DNA of 38,668 nt, from contig JALUWF010000283.1 of the NCBI GenBank assembly GCA_027019785.1, positions 1 through 38,668 of the forward strand. The letters are read 5' to 3'. A program made the position numbers and the translations under genes. The notes under the pieces are model-generated. The model was not told the DNA's origin and ran no database searches. It saw only the letters and a program-made list of their open reading frames with translations. Numbering within the stretch: the stretch's first letter is position 1; every line of letters begins with the position of its first letter. This document shows, piece after piece, positions 1-8,307 of this stretch. This DNA comes from Mariprofundus sp. Lineage in GTDB: Bacteria > Pseudomonadota > Zetaproteobacteria > Mariprofundales > Mariprofundaceae.

Positions 1-304
1 TACCACCCATATTGATATCCAGACGTTTATCCACATAGGGCAGCACACCGAACAGGGCCAGTTTTGGACTGGCACCATAGGCCAGCACTACGGGCGCTGC
101 GGTTACATTCAGCACCCGACCTGCGGGCGAAGCATCGCCTGATTTTCGTACCAGCTTGATCTGACTACGTAAAATGCTCATGCCGTCGGCAACAGGCAGG
201 GCGCTGCTGAAGGTAATCGGGCCAGCCTGAGCTGTTGATATAAACCCGAAACCTCCGCTAAACAGAGTAATGCCTAACAAATAACGAATCAGGTGTTCTT
301 TCAT
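1..304 (-). CDS. Secreted/outer-membrane transporter-like protein, partial (N-terminus only; runs off the window)
   Basis: Reverse-strand reading from ATG at 304: MKEHLIRYLLGITLFSGGFGFISTAQAGPITFSSALPVADGMSILRSQIK...; signal peptide; ATGA overlap with the upstream gene's stop. Confidence 0.7.
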   Translation of the reverse strand, partial: MKEHLIRYLLGITLFSGGFGFISTAQAGPITFSSALPVADGMSILRSQIKLVRKSGDASPAGRVLNVTAAPVVLAYGASPKLALFGVLPYVDKRLDINMGG

Positions 305-1158
305 AAGTGCCACTCCAATTGCAGCCTGGTACGGTAATCAGTTTTAGTTTGGGCACCGTTGAGATTGCTGAAGACAGGAAGCTGCACTCCCGCCCTGACT
401 GCAAAATTACGCACCGTCCACATAAAACCCGGAGACAAAAACAGTTCCGTGCCGCCGTCATTGACAAGAGATACGCCGTCCAGACTGCCATGCCTGCCAT
501 ATTCACCGTTCAACTCCAGTAACCATACCATATCCGGTTTGAGATATTCCGGCATGGTAGGACGCCAACCTGCAACCAGATCAACCAACACCTTGTCTCC
601 AATCTTTTTTCCGCCGCTGTGCCCGTTACGGCGATAGCGTACGCTTGCCCAACGATACCATGTGAGACTCTCATGGCCGTAGGTCAGTCCTGCAACAACA
701 TCGGTGGTGCCAGTACCAAGTGCTGGTTTTGCGGCTGTAGACGCTCCTTGTTTCGATGTATCGAACTTCACCTTCAGCAGAGCCGCCATTGAGTCCACCG
801 TACCCGGGCTATCCTCGTGCCAAAAACGATACTTGGTGAACAATCCCAAATCTCCCAAACCATTGGCCTGACCATAACTGTTTTTCTTGAATACCCACGG
901 AAATTCGCCTCCGACCGTCAAATCCGCATTGATACCATAGGCGATATTGAGCAGCCCAATATCAAGACCACGGGTGCTACCCGATTGGCTAACATCCAAT
1001 TGGGATGATACCTCTACGCCACCCTCATAAATGACATGTGGCCCCAGCCCGAAAATCGGGTCATGCGCCATGGCAACACCGGGTAATGCCACAAATAACA
1101 GCCCTGCCACCGCCATACGTGCGGATTTACCGCCTGTTGAAATTTTTCCGAGCATCAA
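301..1158 (-). CDS. Outer-membrane transporter-like protein with signal peptide
   Basis: 285 aa ORF, signal peptide then AHDPIFGLGPHVIYEGGVEVSSQLDV..., beta-strand-rich ending in ...LQLEWHL; overlaps neighbours by ATGA on both sides. Confidence 0.7.
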   Translation of the reverse strand: MMLGKISTGGKSARMAVAGLLFVALPGVAMAHDPIFGLGPHVIYEGGVEVSSQLDVSQSGSTRGLDIGLLNIAYGINADLTVGGEFPWVFKKNSYGQANGLGDLGLFTKYRFWHEDSPGTVDSMAALLKVKFDTSKQGASTAAKPALGTGTTDVVAGLTYGHESLTWYRWASVRYRRNGHSGGKKIGDKVLVDLVAGWRPTMPEYLKPDMVWLLELNGEYGRHGSLDGVSLVNDGGTELFLSPGFMWTVRNFAVRAGVQLPVFSNLNGAQTKTDYRTRLQLEWHL

Positions 1159-1574
1159 GGAACTTCCTGATCATCAGGATTATCCAGACTATCCATAATC
1201 GGGCAGGCTTTCAGCGTCCCGTTTTTAGGACACGCCTCAACCAGTGGAATTAGCGCATCTCTCATACGTTCAAGATCATGAATCTTCGTTTCAATGTCTT
1301 GCAAGTGGTTTGCAGCCATGCTGCTCACTTCAGCACAGCTTGCATTCTGCTCACCCTGCAATGCCAACAGTGCCATCACCTGTTTAAGCGTAAAGCCCAA
1401 CGCCTGCGAACGTTTGATAAAGCGAATACGCCGTACCGATGCATCATTAAATACGCGGTAGCCATTCATAGAACGGGAGGGCGCAGGTAACAGACCACGA
1501 CGCTCATAATAGAGCACAGTCTGCGCATTCACGCCCGCCTCTTTGGCGACCCAGCCAATAGTTTTTCGGGTCAT
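1155..1574 (-). CDS. MerR-family metal-responsive regulator (Hg-type MerR cysteine layout)
   Basis: N-terminal HTH (TIGWVAKEAGVNAQTVLYYERRGLLPAPSRSMNGYRVF) and Cys...CPKNGTLKAC (C-x8-C) near the C-terminus. Confidence 0.85.
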   Translation of the reverse strand: MTRKTIGWVAKEAGVNAQTVLYYERRGLLPAPSRSMNGYRVFNDASVRRIRFIKRSQALGFTLKQVMALLALQGEQNASCAEVSSMAANHLQDIETKIHDLERMRDALIPLVEACPKNGTLKACPIMDSLDNPDDQEVP

Positions 1575-1575
1575 T

Positions 1576-1669
1576 TTATGCGCTCACAGGACATCGTAAT
1601 CCGGCATCACGCAATGATGCCTCGCTGATCCCCCGAGCTGAACACCTCAATTTTTTGTTTGATAGTCAT
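1576..1669 (-). pseudogene. Remnant of a small thioredoxin/glutaredoxin-like protein with internal deletion
   Basis: Strong SD AAGGAGGTAACAGC-ATG, then MTIKQKIEVFSSGDQRGIIA* (1607-1669); a shifted frame continues ASLRDAGLRCPVSA* to 1576. The N-terminal beta-strand resembles thioredoxin-like proteins, but the CxxC region is missing. Confidence 0.5.
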
Positions 1670-1700
1670 GCTGTTACCTCCTTGTCTTTGTAGTCCGCAA

Positions 1701-1731
1701 TTCTAAACCCTGTACCTTAGTATGGAGTCAA
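1701..1731 (-). promoter_or_regulatory. MerR-type promoter/operator (19-bp spacer), proximal
   Basis: Reverse strand: TTGACT-CCATACTAAGGTACAGGGT-TTAGAA; 19-bp spacer with dyad. Confidence 0.75.
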
Positions 1732-1758
1732 TCCCCTAATATTTCGTAATGAGCACAA

Positions 1759-1789
1759 ATCTAAACCCCTGACTATAGTATCGGGTCAA
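1759..1789 (-). promoter_or_regulatory. MerR-type promoter/operator (19-bp spacer), distal tandem copy
   Basis: Reverse strand: TTGACC-CGATACTATAGTCAGGGGT-TTAGAT; 19-bp spacer, 58 bp upstream of the first. Confidence 0.7.
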
Positions 1790-1845
1790 GCTAAAATTCA
1801 CAGGGGTTGGGCAGGCCGGGTAAGTGTGGCTAAAATTTATTATTT

Positions 1846-1871
1846 CAATATTACTTGAATTAATGTATATT
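1846..1871 (+). promoter_or_regulatory. Candidate ArsR operator
   Basis: CAATATTACTTGAATTAATGTATATT, ending 6 nt before the arsR ATG; matches the sequence at 26112-26138 upstream of the paralogous arsR. Confidence 0.6.
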
Positions 1872-1877
1872 TAGCCA

Positions 1878-2279
1878 ATGTTGTCGGACGATCTTACAGC
1901 CAACAAGCTTGCAGCGCTCGCCCACCCGGCGCGACTTGCTGTGATCCGCCTGCTGGTGAGGGCTGGTCCGGCAGGGTTGCCGGCGGGCAAGTTGGGCGAA
2001 CAGCTACATATTGCTGCCAATGCCTTGACATTTCATCTACAGAAACTGGCTCATGCCGGACTAATTACCTCGCAACGTCAGGGGCAGTTCATTGTCTACG
2101 CCGCCGTGTTTCCTGATTTGCTTGAACTGACAAATAATCTCGTTGGAGCTTGCTGCGCCGACAGCACCGAAAAGTGCGGCCCGGCATGCCCATCAAGCGG
2201 GCGAGAAGCCGGTGACATCGGACTTGCAGATAACACTGATAACCCCGCAACAAAAGGAAAAGGAGTCCAAAATGAATGA
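1878..2279 (+). CDS. ArsR/SmtB-family repressor
   Basis: LAALAHPARLAVIRLLVRAGPAGLPAGKLGEQLHIAANALTFHLQKLAHAGLI winged-helix; C-terminal ACCADSTEKCGPACP thiolate motif. Confidence 0.9.
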   Translation: MLSDDLTANKLAALAHPARLAVIRLLVRAGPAGLPAGKLGEQLHIAANALTFHLQKLAHAGLITSQRQGQFIVYAAVFPDLLELTNNLVGACCADSTEKCGPACPSSGREAGDIGLADNTDNPATKGKGVQNE

Positions 2280-2733
2280 ATCCATATCCAAGCTTCCCAC
2301 TTCTTCATGGCTGCGCGACATCGGTGTCGGACTCGGTGTCGCCGTATTGACCGCGCTGGTCATGCTAACACTGCTGAATACTGGCATTTCGCCCTTCCCG
2401 AAGCCGCCCTCACTGGCATTTGCCGAAACACTGCTGGGGCGTACGTTGCCCATGCCCGTCGGACTGCTATTCCACACGGCGTATGTCATCTTCTGGTCGG
2501 TGGTTTTTGTGCGTTTTTTCCCGAAGCGTAACCTCAAAACGGCACTGGCGCTTGCCGGTTTTCTCTGGCTCGTGATTTTGGCGGTATTCTTCCCGATTGT
2601 GGGCTGGGGCTTCGCAGGGTTGGATGTCAGCCCCAAACTGATTCCCGCCTCCTTTATGCCGCATCTGCTGTTCGGGTTATTGCTGTGGGGATTGGATAAA
2701 TATCTGCCACACAGGTCGTCCTTGAAAGCCTGA
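2272..2733 (+). CDS. Uncharacterised ~4-TM inner-membrane protein paired with ArsR
   Basis: Begins MNESISKLPTSSWLRDIGVG; start overlaps the arsR stop; hydrophobic segments; paralog at 25286-25729. Confidence 0.8.
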   Translation: MNESISKLPTSSWLRDIGVGLGVAVLTALVMLTLLNTGISPFPKPPSLAFAETLLGRTLPMPVGLLFHTAYVIFWSVVFVRFFPKRNLKTALALAGFLWLVILAVFFPIVGWGFAGLDVSPKLIPASFMPHLLFGLLLWGLDKYLPHRSSLKA

Positions 2734-2778
2734 TGGTAAAGGATACCGATGTTCCTGAGCCATTTGGATTGTTCGGTT

Positions 2779-3474
2779 TTAAGGTGCATCCGGTGTTGAG
2801 TCGAACCGCATGATTTGTTCAGTCAGGCTGGAAAGGCTGTTCACTGTGATGGTTGGTTCGACTCCCCACGGATCCAATAAGGCATCGGGAGAACGCTGAA
2901 CCCAAACAGCCCGCATGCCTGAAGAAATAGCACCGATCACATCAAACGAATTGCTTGAAACAAGCCATGCATTGCCGCAATCCGTTTCCGCTTGCCTTAA
3001 AAAAAAGTCATATACGCCGGGGTTTGGTTTAAACGACTTCATGGCATCGACGCTCACAATTGCTTGAAAATAATTTCTGATGCCGGCATTCGTTAGTAAT
3101 TTTTCCACTGCATCTTCACTGCCATTGGAGAATGCAAATATGTTGAACCCCGATTTTTCGGCTTGAGCCAAGGCTCCCTGCACATCATCGAATGCCGGCA
3201 ATATCCGATAGGCATTCAACAGTTCATCTTTATCTTGCCTGCTAAGGGGCGCACAAAAATAGGCGCTGGTATAATCAAGTGCCTGTCTGGTGCAAATAGA
3301 AAAGTTTTCATAGTTTTGCATTAACCCGCGCCGAAAAGAATATTCAAGTTGTTTCTCACGCCAGACATGAGAGAACTCGCTGGCTTGAGAACCGACCTTC
3401 TTTTCCAGTATCTCTGTGATGCCATGGGTGTCGATTAAAGTTCCATAGACGTCAAATGCAAGTGTAGTTGCCAA
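2779..3474 (-). CDS. HAD superfamily, haloacid dehalogenase type II-like
   Basis: LAFDVYGTLIDT motif I, FAFSNGS motif II, SFKPNPGVY motif III; probable TTG start at 3474 just after the upstream stop. Confidence 0.85.
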   Translation of the reverse strand: MATTLAFDVYGTLIDTHGITEILEKKVGSQASEFSHVWREKQLEYSFRRGLMQNYENFSICTRQALDYTSAYFCAPLSRQDKDELLNAYRILPAFDDVQGALAQAEKSGFNIFAFSNGSEDAVEKLLTNAGIRNYFQAIVSVDAMKSFKPNPGVYDFFLRQAETDCGNAWLVSSNSFDVIGAISSGMRAVWVQRSPDALLDPWGVEPTITVNSLSSLTEQIMRFDSTPDAP

Positions 3475-3475
3475 A

Positions 3476-4027
3476 TTATTTCGCCTGCCATGCATTAGCG
3501 GAAAATGCCGGGTCAAGCTCCGTGTCAGCAAGATGGTTGGTATAGTTGCTGAGCGTCTTCATGCCGACCCCGAGTACAACTTCCAGTATCTGTGACTCGA
3601 CATAACCCGAAGCCAAAAAATCTGAAATAGACTGTTCACTAGGCCATCCACGAGATTGAACGATGTCAGTGGTCAAACGGCGCAAGGATTCAAGCCTGGA
3701 ATCTTCAATCGGTTGATCGTTGCGGATTGCCTGCACCACGTCATTTGGCACGTTTTGCATCTGTGCAATCGTTGAATGCGCCGCAACGCAGTATGTGCAT
3801 TCATTGAATCGGCTGACCGCCAATAACACCACTTGCTGTTCAGTCGGGCTAAAGCTGCTTTCTTCAAACAGTTTTCCTATCGCAAGATATGCTGCCGCCA
3901 AGGCGGGGGCATTGGCCATTGTTCCAATCAGGTTAGGCACAAAGCCGAAGTTTTCCTGTGTGGACTGAAGAATATTGTGCGCCTGCCCCTTGGCTGTATC
4001 CAGTGTCAATGTTTCGAGTTGATTCAT
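3476..4027 (-). CDS. Carboxymuconolactone decarboxylase/AhpD-family protein
   Basis: CTYCVAAHS CxxC motif, peroxidase-related fold signature; SD GGAGGAAGTG before ATG at 4027. Confidence 0.85.
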   Translation of the reverse strand: MNQLETLTLDTAKGQAHNILQSTQENFGFVPNLIGTMANAPALAAAYLAIGKLFEESSFSPTEQQVVLLAVSRFNECTYCVAAHSTIAQMQNVPNDVVQAIRNDQPIEDSRLESLRRLTTDIVQSRGWPSEQSISDFLASGYVESQILEVVLGVGMKTLSNYTNHLADTELDPAFSANAWQAK

Positions 4028-4046
4028 CACTTCCTCCATATTGTAT

Positions 4047-4127
4047 GTTATTGAATATATATTCAATAACGGAAACATAAGCGTATTTGAATAATCATTC
4101 AATAATTATTATTGAACTTGTATTCAA
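4047..4127. promoter_or_regulatory. Cluster of three TetR-type operators, TTGAA(T/C)-N4-ATTCAA
   Basis: 4047-4070 is a perfect 24-bp palindrome GTTATTGAATATATATTCAATAAC; further sites TTGAATAATCATTCAA (4087-4102) and TTGAACTTGTATTCAA (4112-4127). Confidence 0.75.
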
Positions 4128-4184
4128 TCATCTATAAAGTAGAGGTTTGATCAACATCGGAAAATTATTCAGCGAGGGCAGACT

Positions 4185-4763
4185 ATGGCCAGACCAGCAC
4201 AATTTGACCGGAATCAGGCTGTTATTCAGGCCATGTCGGTCTTTTGGAAGAACGGTTTTCAGGGAACCCCTGTTAGTGAACTGGTTAAGGCAACCGGCCT
4301 GAAGCCGGGAAGTCTGTATGGCGCCTTCGGTAATAAAAGAGCCTTGTTTCTGATGGCGCTTGATGTGTATTTCGAAAGCCTGTTTCGCAAAATACAAAAT
4401 ATCCTGAGAGCGGATAAACCTCCACTGGACGCCATCAACGATTTCTTTGAGCAACTAACCTCCGATTGCAGCGCACGTAGCAAAGGCTGTTTACTGGTTA
4501 ATACCCTGACTGAAATGCCCACTGAAGATCGGGAGATACAACAGCTTGTTGCTGCGATGTTTGACCGGATAAAACTGGAATTTATCTATATTCTGAACAA
4601 AGCACGGGATGCTGGAGACATCCCTCGCCATCAGGACGTCGAAGCTCTGGCTCGCATGCTCGTCACAGGAATATATGGCTTACGACTATATAGTAAAACA
4701 GATCAAAACCCGGAACACTTACGCAGTATTGCCCGGAATTTTTTGAAAGTTTTAAGCGCATAG
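4185..4763 (+). CDS. TetR/AcrR-family regulator
   Basis: N-terminal HTH VSELVKATGLKPGSLYGAFGNKRALF. Confidence 0.9.
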   Translation: MARPAQFDRNQAVIQAMSVFWKNGFQGTPVSELVKATGLKPGSLYGAFGNKRALFLMALDVYFESLFRKIQNILRADKPPLDAINDFFEQLTSDCSARSKGCLLVNTLTEMPTEDREIQQLVAAMFDRIKLEFIYILNKARDAGDIPRHQDVEALARMLVTGIYGLRLYSKTDQNPEHLRSIARNFLKVLSA

Positions 4764-5035
4764 ACTTGAATCTACCAAGCCATACAAGGTCATCCTGATC
4801 TACTTGCGGTGTCAAGCTGTTGATGTCACTAACGCGCACGGATTTTTCCCATCCTGTAATACGAAACAATATCACGGGGTCGAAAAAATCATGCAGTCGC
4901 GTTGTTTATTTCATGTTCAACAGGGCAGCACCTGTTCTGGATGCGCCTAAAGCACTAAGTACTGCTTTAAGCCGGTCATCGGCAGCCCTCACAAGAAGGT
5001 TGCGACCCTCCCATGCATGCACTAATGTCGCGTTC

Positions 5036-5482
5036 ATGGTGAAAGGCAGACTAACACACTCTTTCTTGCGGCAATTCGTACTGCTGACACTGCTGCTATC
5101 CTCTGTTCTGCCATCGATCCAGTCCGTATTTGCCTGCAATCTTATGGGCGGAAAAATTCAAACCGTTTGCTGTTGCAAAGGCCCGAATGCTATGCAGGGC
5201 TGCGAAATGGGCGGTGGATGCCATGCCAATGAAGCTGCTTCAAGTACGGGTTGTTGCACAGCAACTGATGTCTATCAACCTCTCGTTGATGCTGTTGCTT
5301 TGCCCGGTCTGCACGCATCACAACTCTTGGCAGCAGATTTCCCGCAACCACCTGCACTGTTTTCTTCTCTGCTCTCGCATGATCTGGGCATCCGTTTTGA
5401 AAACACTCCATATCACTATTCTCCGCCCCCATGGGGCTCCGGCTCAAACACCTACCTGATCACCAACCGACTCCGCATTTAA
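5036..5482 (+). CDS. Small Cys-rich exported protein preceding the cus-like operon
   Basis: MVKGRLTHSFLRQFVLLTLLLSSVLPSIQSVFACNLMGGKIQTVCCCKGPNAMQGCEMGGGCHANEAASSTGCCTATD; hydrophobic leader followed by a cysteine cluster. Confidence 0.65.
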   Translation: MVKGRLTHSFLRQFVLLTLLLSSVLPSIQSVFACNLMGGKIQTVCCCKGPNAMQGCEMGGGCHANEAASSTGCCTATDVYQPLVDAVALPGLHASQLLAADFPQPPALFSSLLSHDLGIRFENTPYHYSPPPWGSGSNTYLITNRLRI

Positions 5483-5599
5483 AACATCTTCGTTCAAGGA
5501 TTTGCCGTGTATTTTTTATCACGGTAATTGTTTCGTATGCCCTAGGCTTTTTCAAAGCTCTTTTCACAAATGGATGATGTTATTAAATCGGAGGTTTCA

Positions 5600-6922
5600 A
5601 TGGGTCATTTGCCCCACGTTATAAGGTGGCTGCCGTTAGGGTTTGCCACTATTTTACTCACATTTTCATGGAGCATGGCGCAAGCTGATGAAGATGCTTT
5701 ATTTAATCATGCCAAACAGATTACCCCCGCACAACTTGTAGACGCCGTGCTGATTCGCAATCCCGGCCTGAGCGGCATGCGCTCGGCCGTCGAAGCGGCA
5801 CGCGCGAAAATTGATCCCGCCGGTGCACTGACCGACCCGTTGCTGGCCTACGGGCTGGCGCCGGAAACCATCGGCGGATTCAGAACGCCCGGCGGCAGGC
5901 ATCGCGGTCTGAGTCAGCGCATAGAACTGTCGCAAACGATTCCCTGGCCGGGCACCCTGGAACTGCGCGGCAAGAAGGCTGCCGCAGAAAGCGAATCGGA
6001 AGCCTGGAAGCTCTCCGACTTTCGCCTGCAACTGGCCGAACGGACGCGCGCCGCCTATGCCCAATGGTATTACGTGCATCGCGCACTCGCGGTTAACGCC
6101 GAAAATCGTGTTTTGCTGGTACGCCTGCGCGGCGTCGCCGAAACTGCGTATGGTGCAGGTCAGGCGCCGCAGCAGGACGTATTGCAAGCGGAAGTGGAAC
6201 TGACCCGTTTGCAGAATCAGGCATTGGAAATAGAACGCCGCCGCGCCACGGTGCAGGCCGGAATCAATGGCTTACTCAATCGCAATCCACAGGCACCTTT
6301 ACCGATACCGAAGGCATTGCCTCCGGCCGGTAACCTTCCCGACTACGCGAATCTACAGCAGATGGCGCTGGCCCGATATCCGGTGCTCAAACGGCTGGAT
6401 GCGGAGATTAACGCTGGTCAGGATCGGGTCGAACTGGCGCACAAGGGCTTTTATCCCGATTTCAAACTATCGGCAGGCTATAACAACCTGTGGGACGCGC
6501 CGGAAAAACAATTCACCGTTGGCGCTACGATCAACATCCCTATCGGCGCTAAACATCAAGGTGAATTGGAGGCGGCCAATGCACGCTTGCAGCAACATCG
6601 CGACGAACGGCTGGATGCACGGGCAAGCCTGCTCAGTTCACTCGATCAGTCCTATAGGACGGCACGACAGGTCAGAGACAGCATCGCGCTCTACGCCGAC
6701 CGCCTGCTGCCTCTGGCGCGCTTAAACATGAAGGCTGCCGAGGCCGATTACAGCGGCGGTAGTGGAGATTTTTTGAAGTTGATCACCGCCGAACAGCAAT
6801 ATTTGATAGCCAAGCTGGAACTGTCGCGTTCGCGTGCCGATTTCTTCATCCAGTTCGCCGCACTCGATTACCGCACCGGCGGCGCGCTGACTACTAACCA
6901 GACACAGGAGACAAACCCATGA
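5600..6922 (+). CDS. cusC-like: Outer-membrane efflux protein, TolC/CusC-like
   Basis: SD GGAGGTTTCA-ATG; OEP repeats (...LQAEVELTRLQNQALEIERRR...); first gene of the RND operon. Confidence 0.85.
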   Translation: MGHLPHVIRWLPLGFATILLTFSWSMAQADEDALFNHAKQITPAQLVDAVLIRNPGLSGMRSAVEAARAKIDPAGALTDPLLAYGLAPETIGGFRTPGGRHRGLSQRIELSQTIPWPGTLELRGKKAAAESESEAWKLSDFRLQLAERTRAAYAQWYYVHRALAVNAENRVLLVRLRGVAETAYGAGQAPQQDVLQAEVELTRLQNQALEIERRRATVQAGINGLLNRNPQAPLPIPKALPPAGNLPDYANLQQMALARYPVLKRLDAEINAGQDRVELAHKGFYPDFKLSAGYNNLWDAPEKQFTVGATINIPIGAKHQGELEAANARLQQHRDERLDARASLLSSLDQSYRTARQVRDSIALYADRLLPLARLNMKAAEADYSGGSGDFLKLITAEQQYLIAKLELSRSRADFFIQFAALDYRTGGALTTNQTQETNP

Positions 6923-8307
6923 ATAAATCCGGATGGATTGTTATCGCCGTTATCATCGTATTGCTCGCGTCGGCCACCGGGTATTTTGCCGGCAAGCACG
7001 GCAACACTTTGAATAGCACAGGCAGGACGCCTGCTTCCGGCACCACTACGGAAGATCGCAAGGTACTGTACTGGAAAGCGCCGATGGACCCCAATTTCCA
7101 CAGCGACAAGCCCGGTAAGTCACCGATGGGCATGGATTTGGTGCCGGTTTACGCCAACGACAGAGGTGCAGCCAGTGACGTAAAAATCGATCCGGCGGTA
7201 GTCAACAATCTCGGCGTGCGCACGGTCGAGGTTCAACAGGGCTCCCTCTCGCATCGCATTGAGGCCGTAGGCTATGTTGGCTACGATGAAAATACCGTTA
7301 CCAGCATTAACACGCGCGCTGAGGGGTGGGTGGAAAAGCTGGGGGTTAAAAGTGTTGGTGACACCGTACGCCCCGGCCAACTGCTTTATTCACTGTTCTC
7401 CCCCAGGCTGGCGACGGCTGAGCGTGAATACCTGACAGCGACGGCCAGCGGTAGCAAAACCTTAATCCGAGCCTCGCGCCAACGCATGCGCGCCCTGGGT
7501 TTTACCACGATCCAGATTGAACGTCTCAAACACAGACGTAAGGTGAGCGATCGTGTGGCGCGGCGCGCCGAAGGCGCAGGCGTCGCGATCAATCTTGGTA
7601 TCAGTGAAGGTGCTTACGTCAAACCGATGACCCGGGTCATGCGGTTGGCGGATTTACATACGGTATGGATTCTGGTTGAAATAGACGAAAGCGATGTAGC
7701 ACTGTTGCGTACTGGTCAGAAAGCGGTCGCCACCTTTGACGCATTTCCGGGACAGCGCTGGTCAGGTGCCGTGGACTATATTTATCCGGACATCAATACG
7801 GCAACACGTACGGCCAAACTGAGGTTGCATTTCAATAATCCAAAGCTGCGTCTGCAACCCAATATGTATGCGCACATTTCCATTGATGCCATGCCTCAGC
7901 ATCATGTTGTCCATATTCCATTGCAGGCGCTGATCCGCACCGGCCATAGTCAGCGTGTTGTTGTCTCGCTGGGTAACGGACGTTTCGATATTTGTCCCGT
8001 TGAAGCCGGGTTTACTTCAGGGCGTCAGGTGGAAATTTCAAAAGGCCTGCGGGTCGGCGAGCGCGTGGTGATCTCAGCGCAGTTCATGCTCGATTCCGAA
8101 GCAAACGTCGATGCGACTTCGCTGCGTCTGGGTTCCGGAAAAGCAGCCTGCACGGCTGTGGCGGCGATGCCGGGGCGGAGCAAAGCTATGTCCGGTATGA
8201 GGATGCCAGTTCACGACATGGGAGGCGGCATGGAAGGCAAAGGCAGCTCCGGTCAGAGCATGTCCGGTCCCATGCAATCCGGCGATAGTGAAGGAAAACA
8301 GCCATGA
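6919..8307 (+). CDS. cusB: Periplasmic adaptor (membrane fusion) protein, CusB-like
   Basis: YWKAPMDPNFHSDKPGKSPMGMDLVPVY heavy-metal-binding domain; MFP core; Met-rich tail MSGMRMPVHDMGGGMEGKG. Confidence 0.9.
   Translation: MNKSGWIVIAVIIVLLASATGYFAGKHGNTLNSTGRTPASGTTTEDRKVLYWKAPMDPNFHSDKPGKSPMGMDLVPVYANDRGAASDVKIDPAVVNNLGVRTVEVQQGSLSHRIEAVGYVGYDENTVTSINTRAEGWVEKLGVKSVGDTVRPGQLLYSLFSPRLATAEREYLTATASGSKTLIRASRQRMRALGFTTIQIERLKHRRKVSDRVARRAEGAGVAINLGISEGAYVKPMTRVMRLADLHTVWILVEIDESDVALLRTGQKAVATFDAFPGQRWSGAVDYIYPDINTATRTAKLRLHFNNPKLRLQPNMYAHISIDAMPQHHVVHIPLQALIRTGHSQRVVVSLGNGRFDICPVEAGFTSGRQVEISKGLRVGERVVISAQFMLDSEANVDATSLRLGSGKAACTAVAAMPGRSKAMSGMRMPVHDMGGGMEGKGSSGQSMSGPMQSGDSEGKQP

Noticed and set aside
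2193-2789. 198-aa ORF antisense to the 4-TM gene
   Set aside because: The opposite strand has a clear membrane protein with a paralog in this window; this is a mirror ORF.
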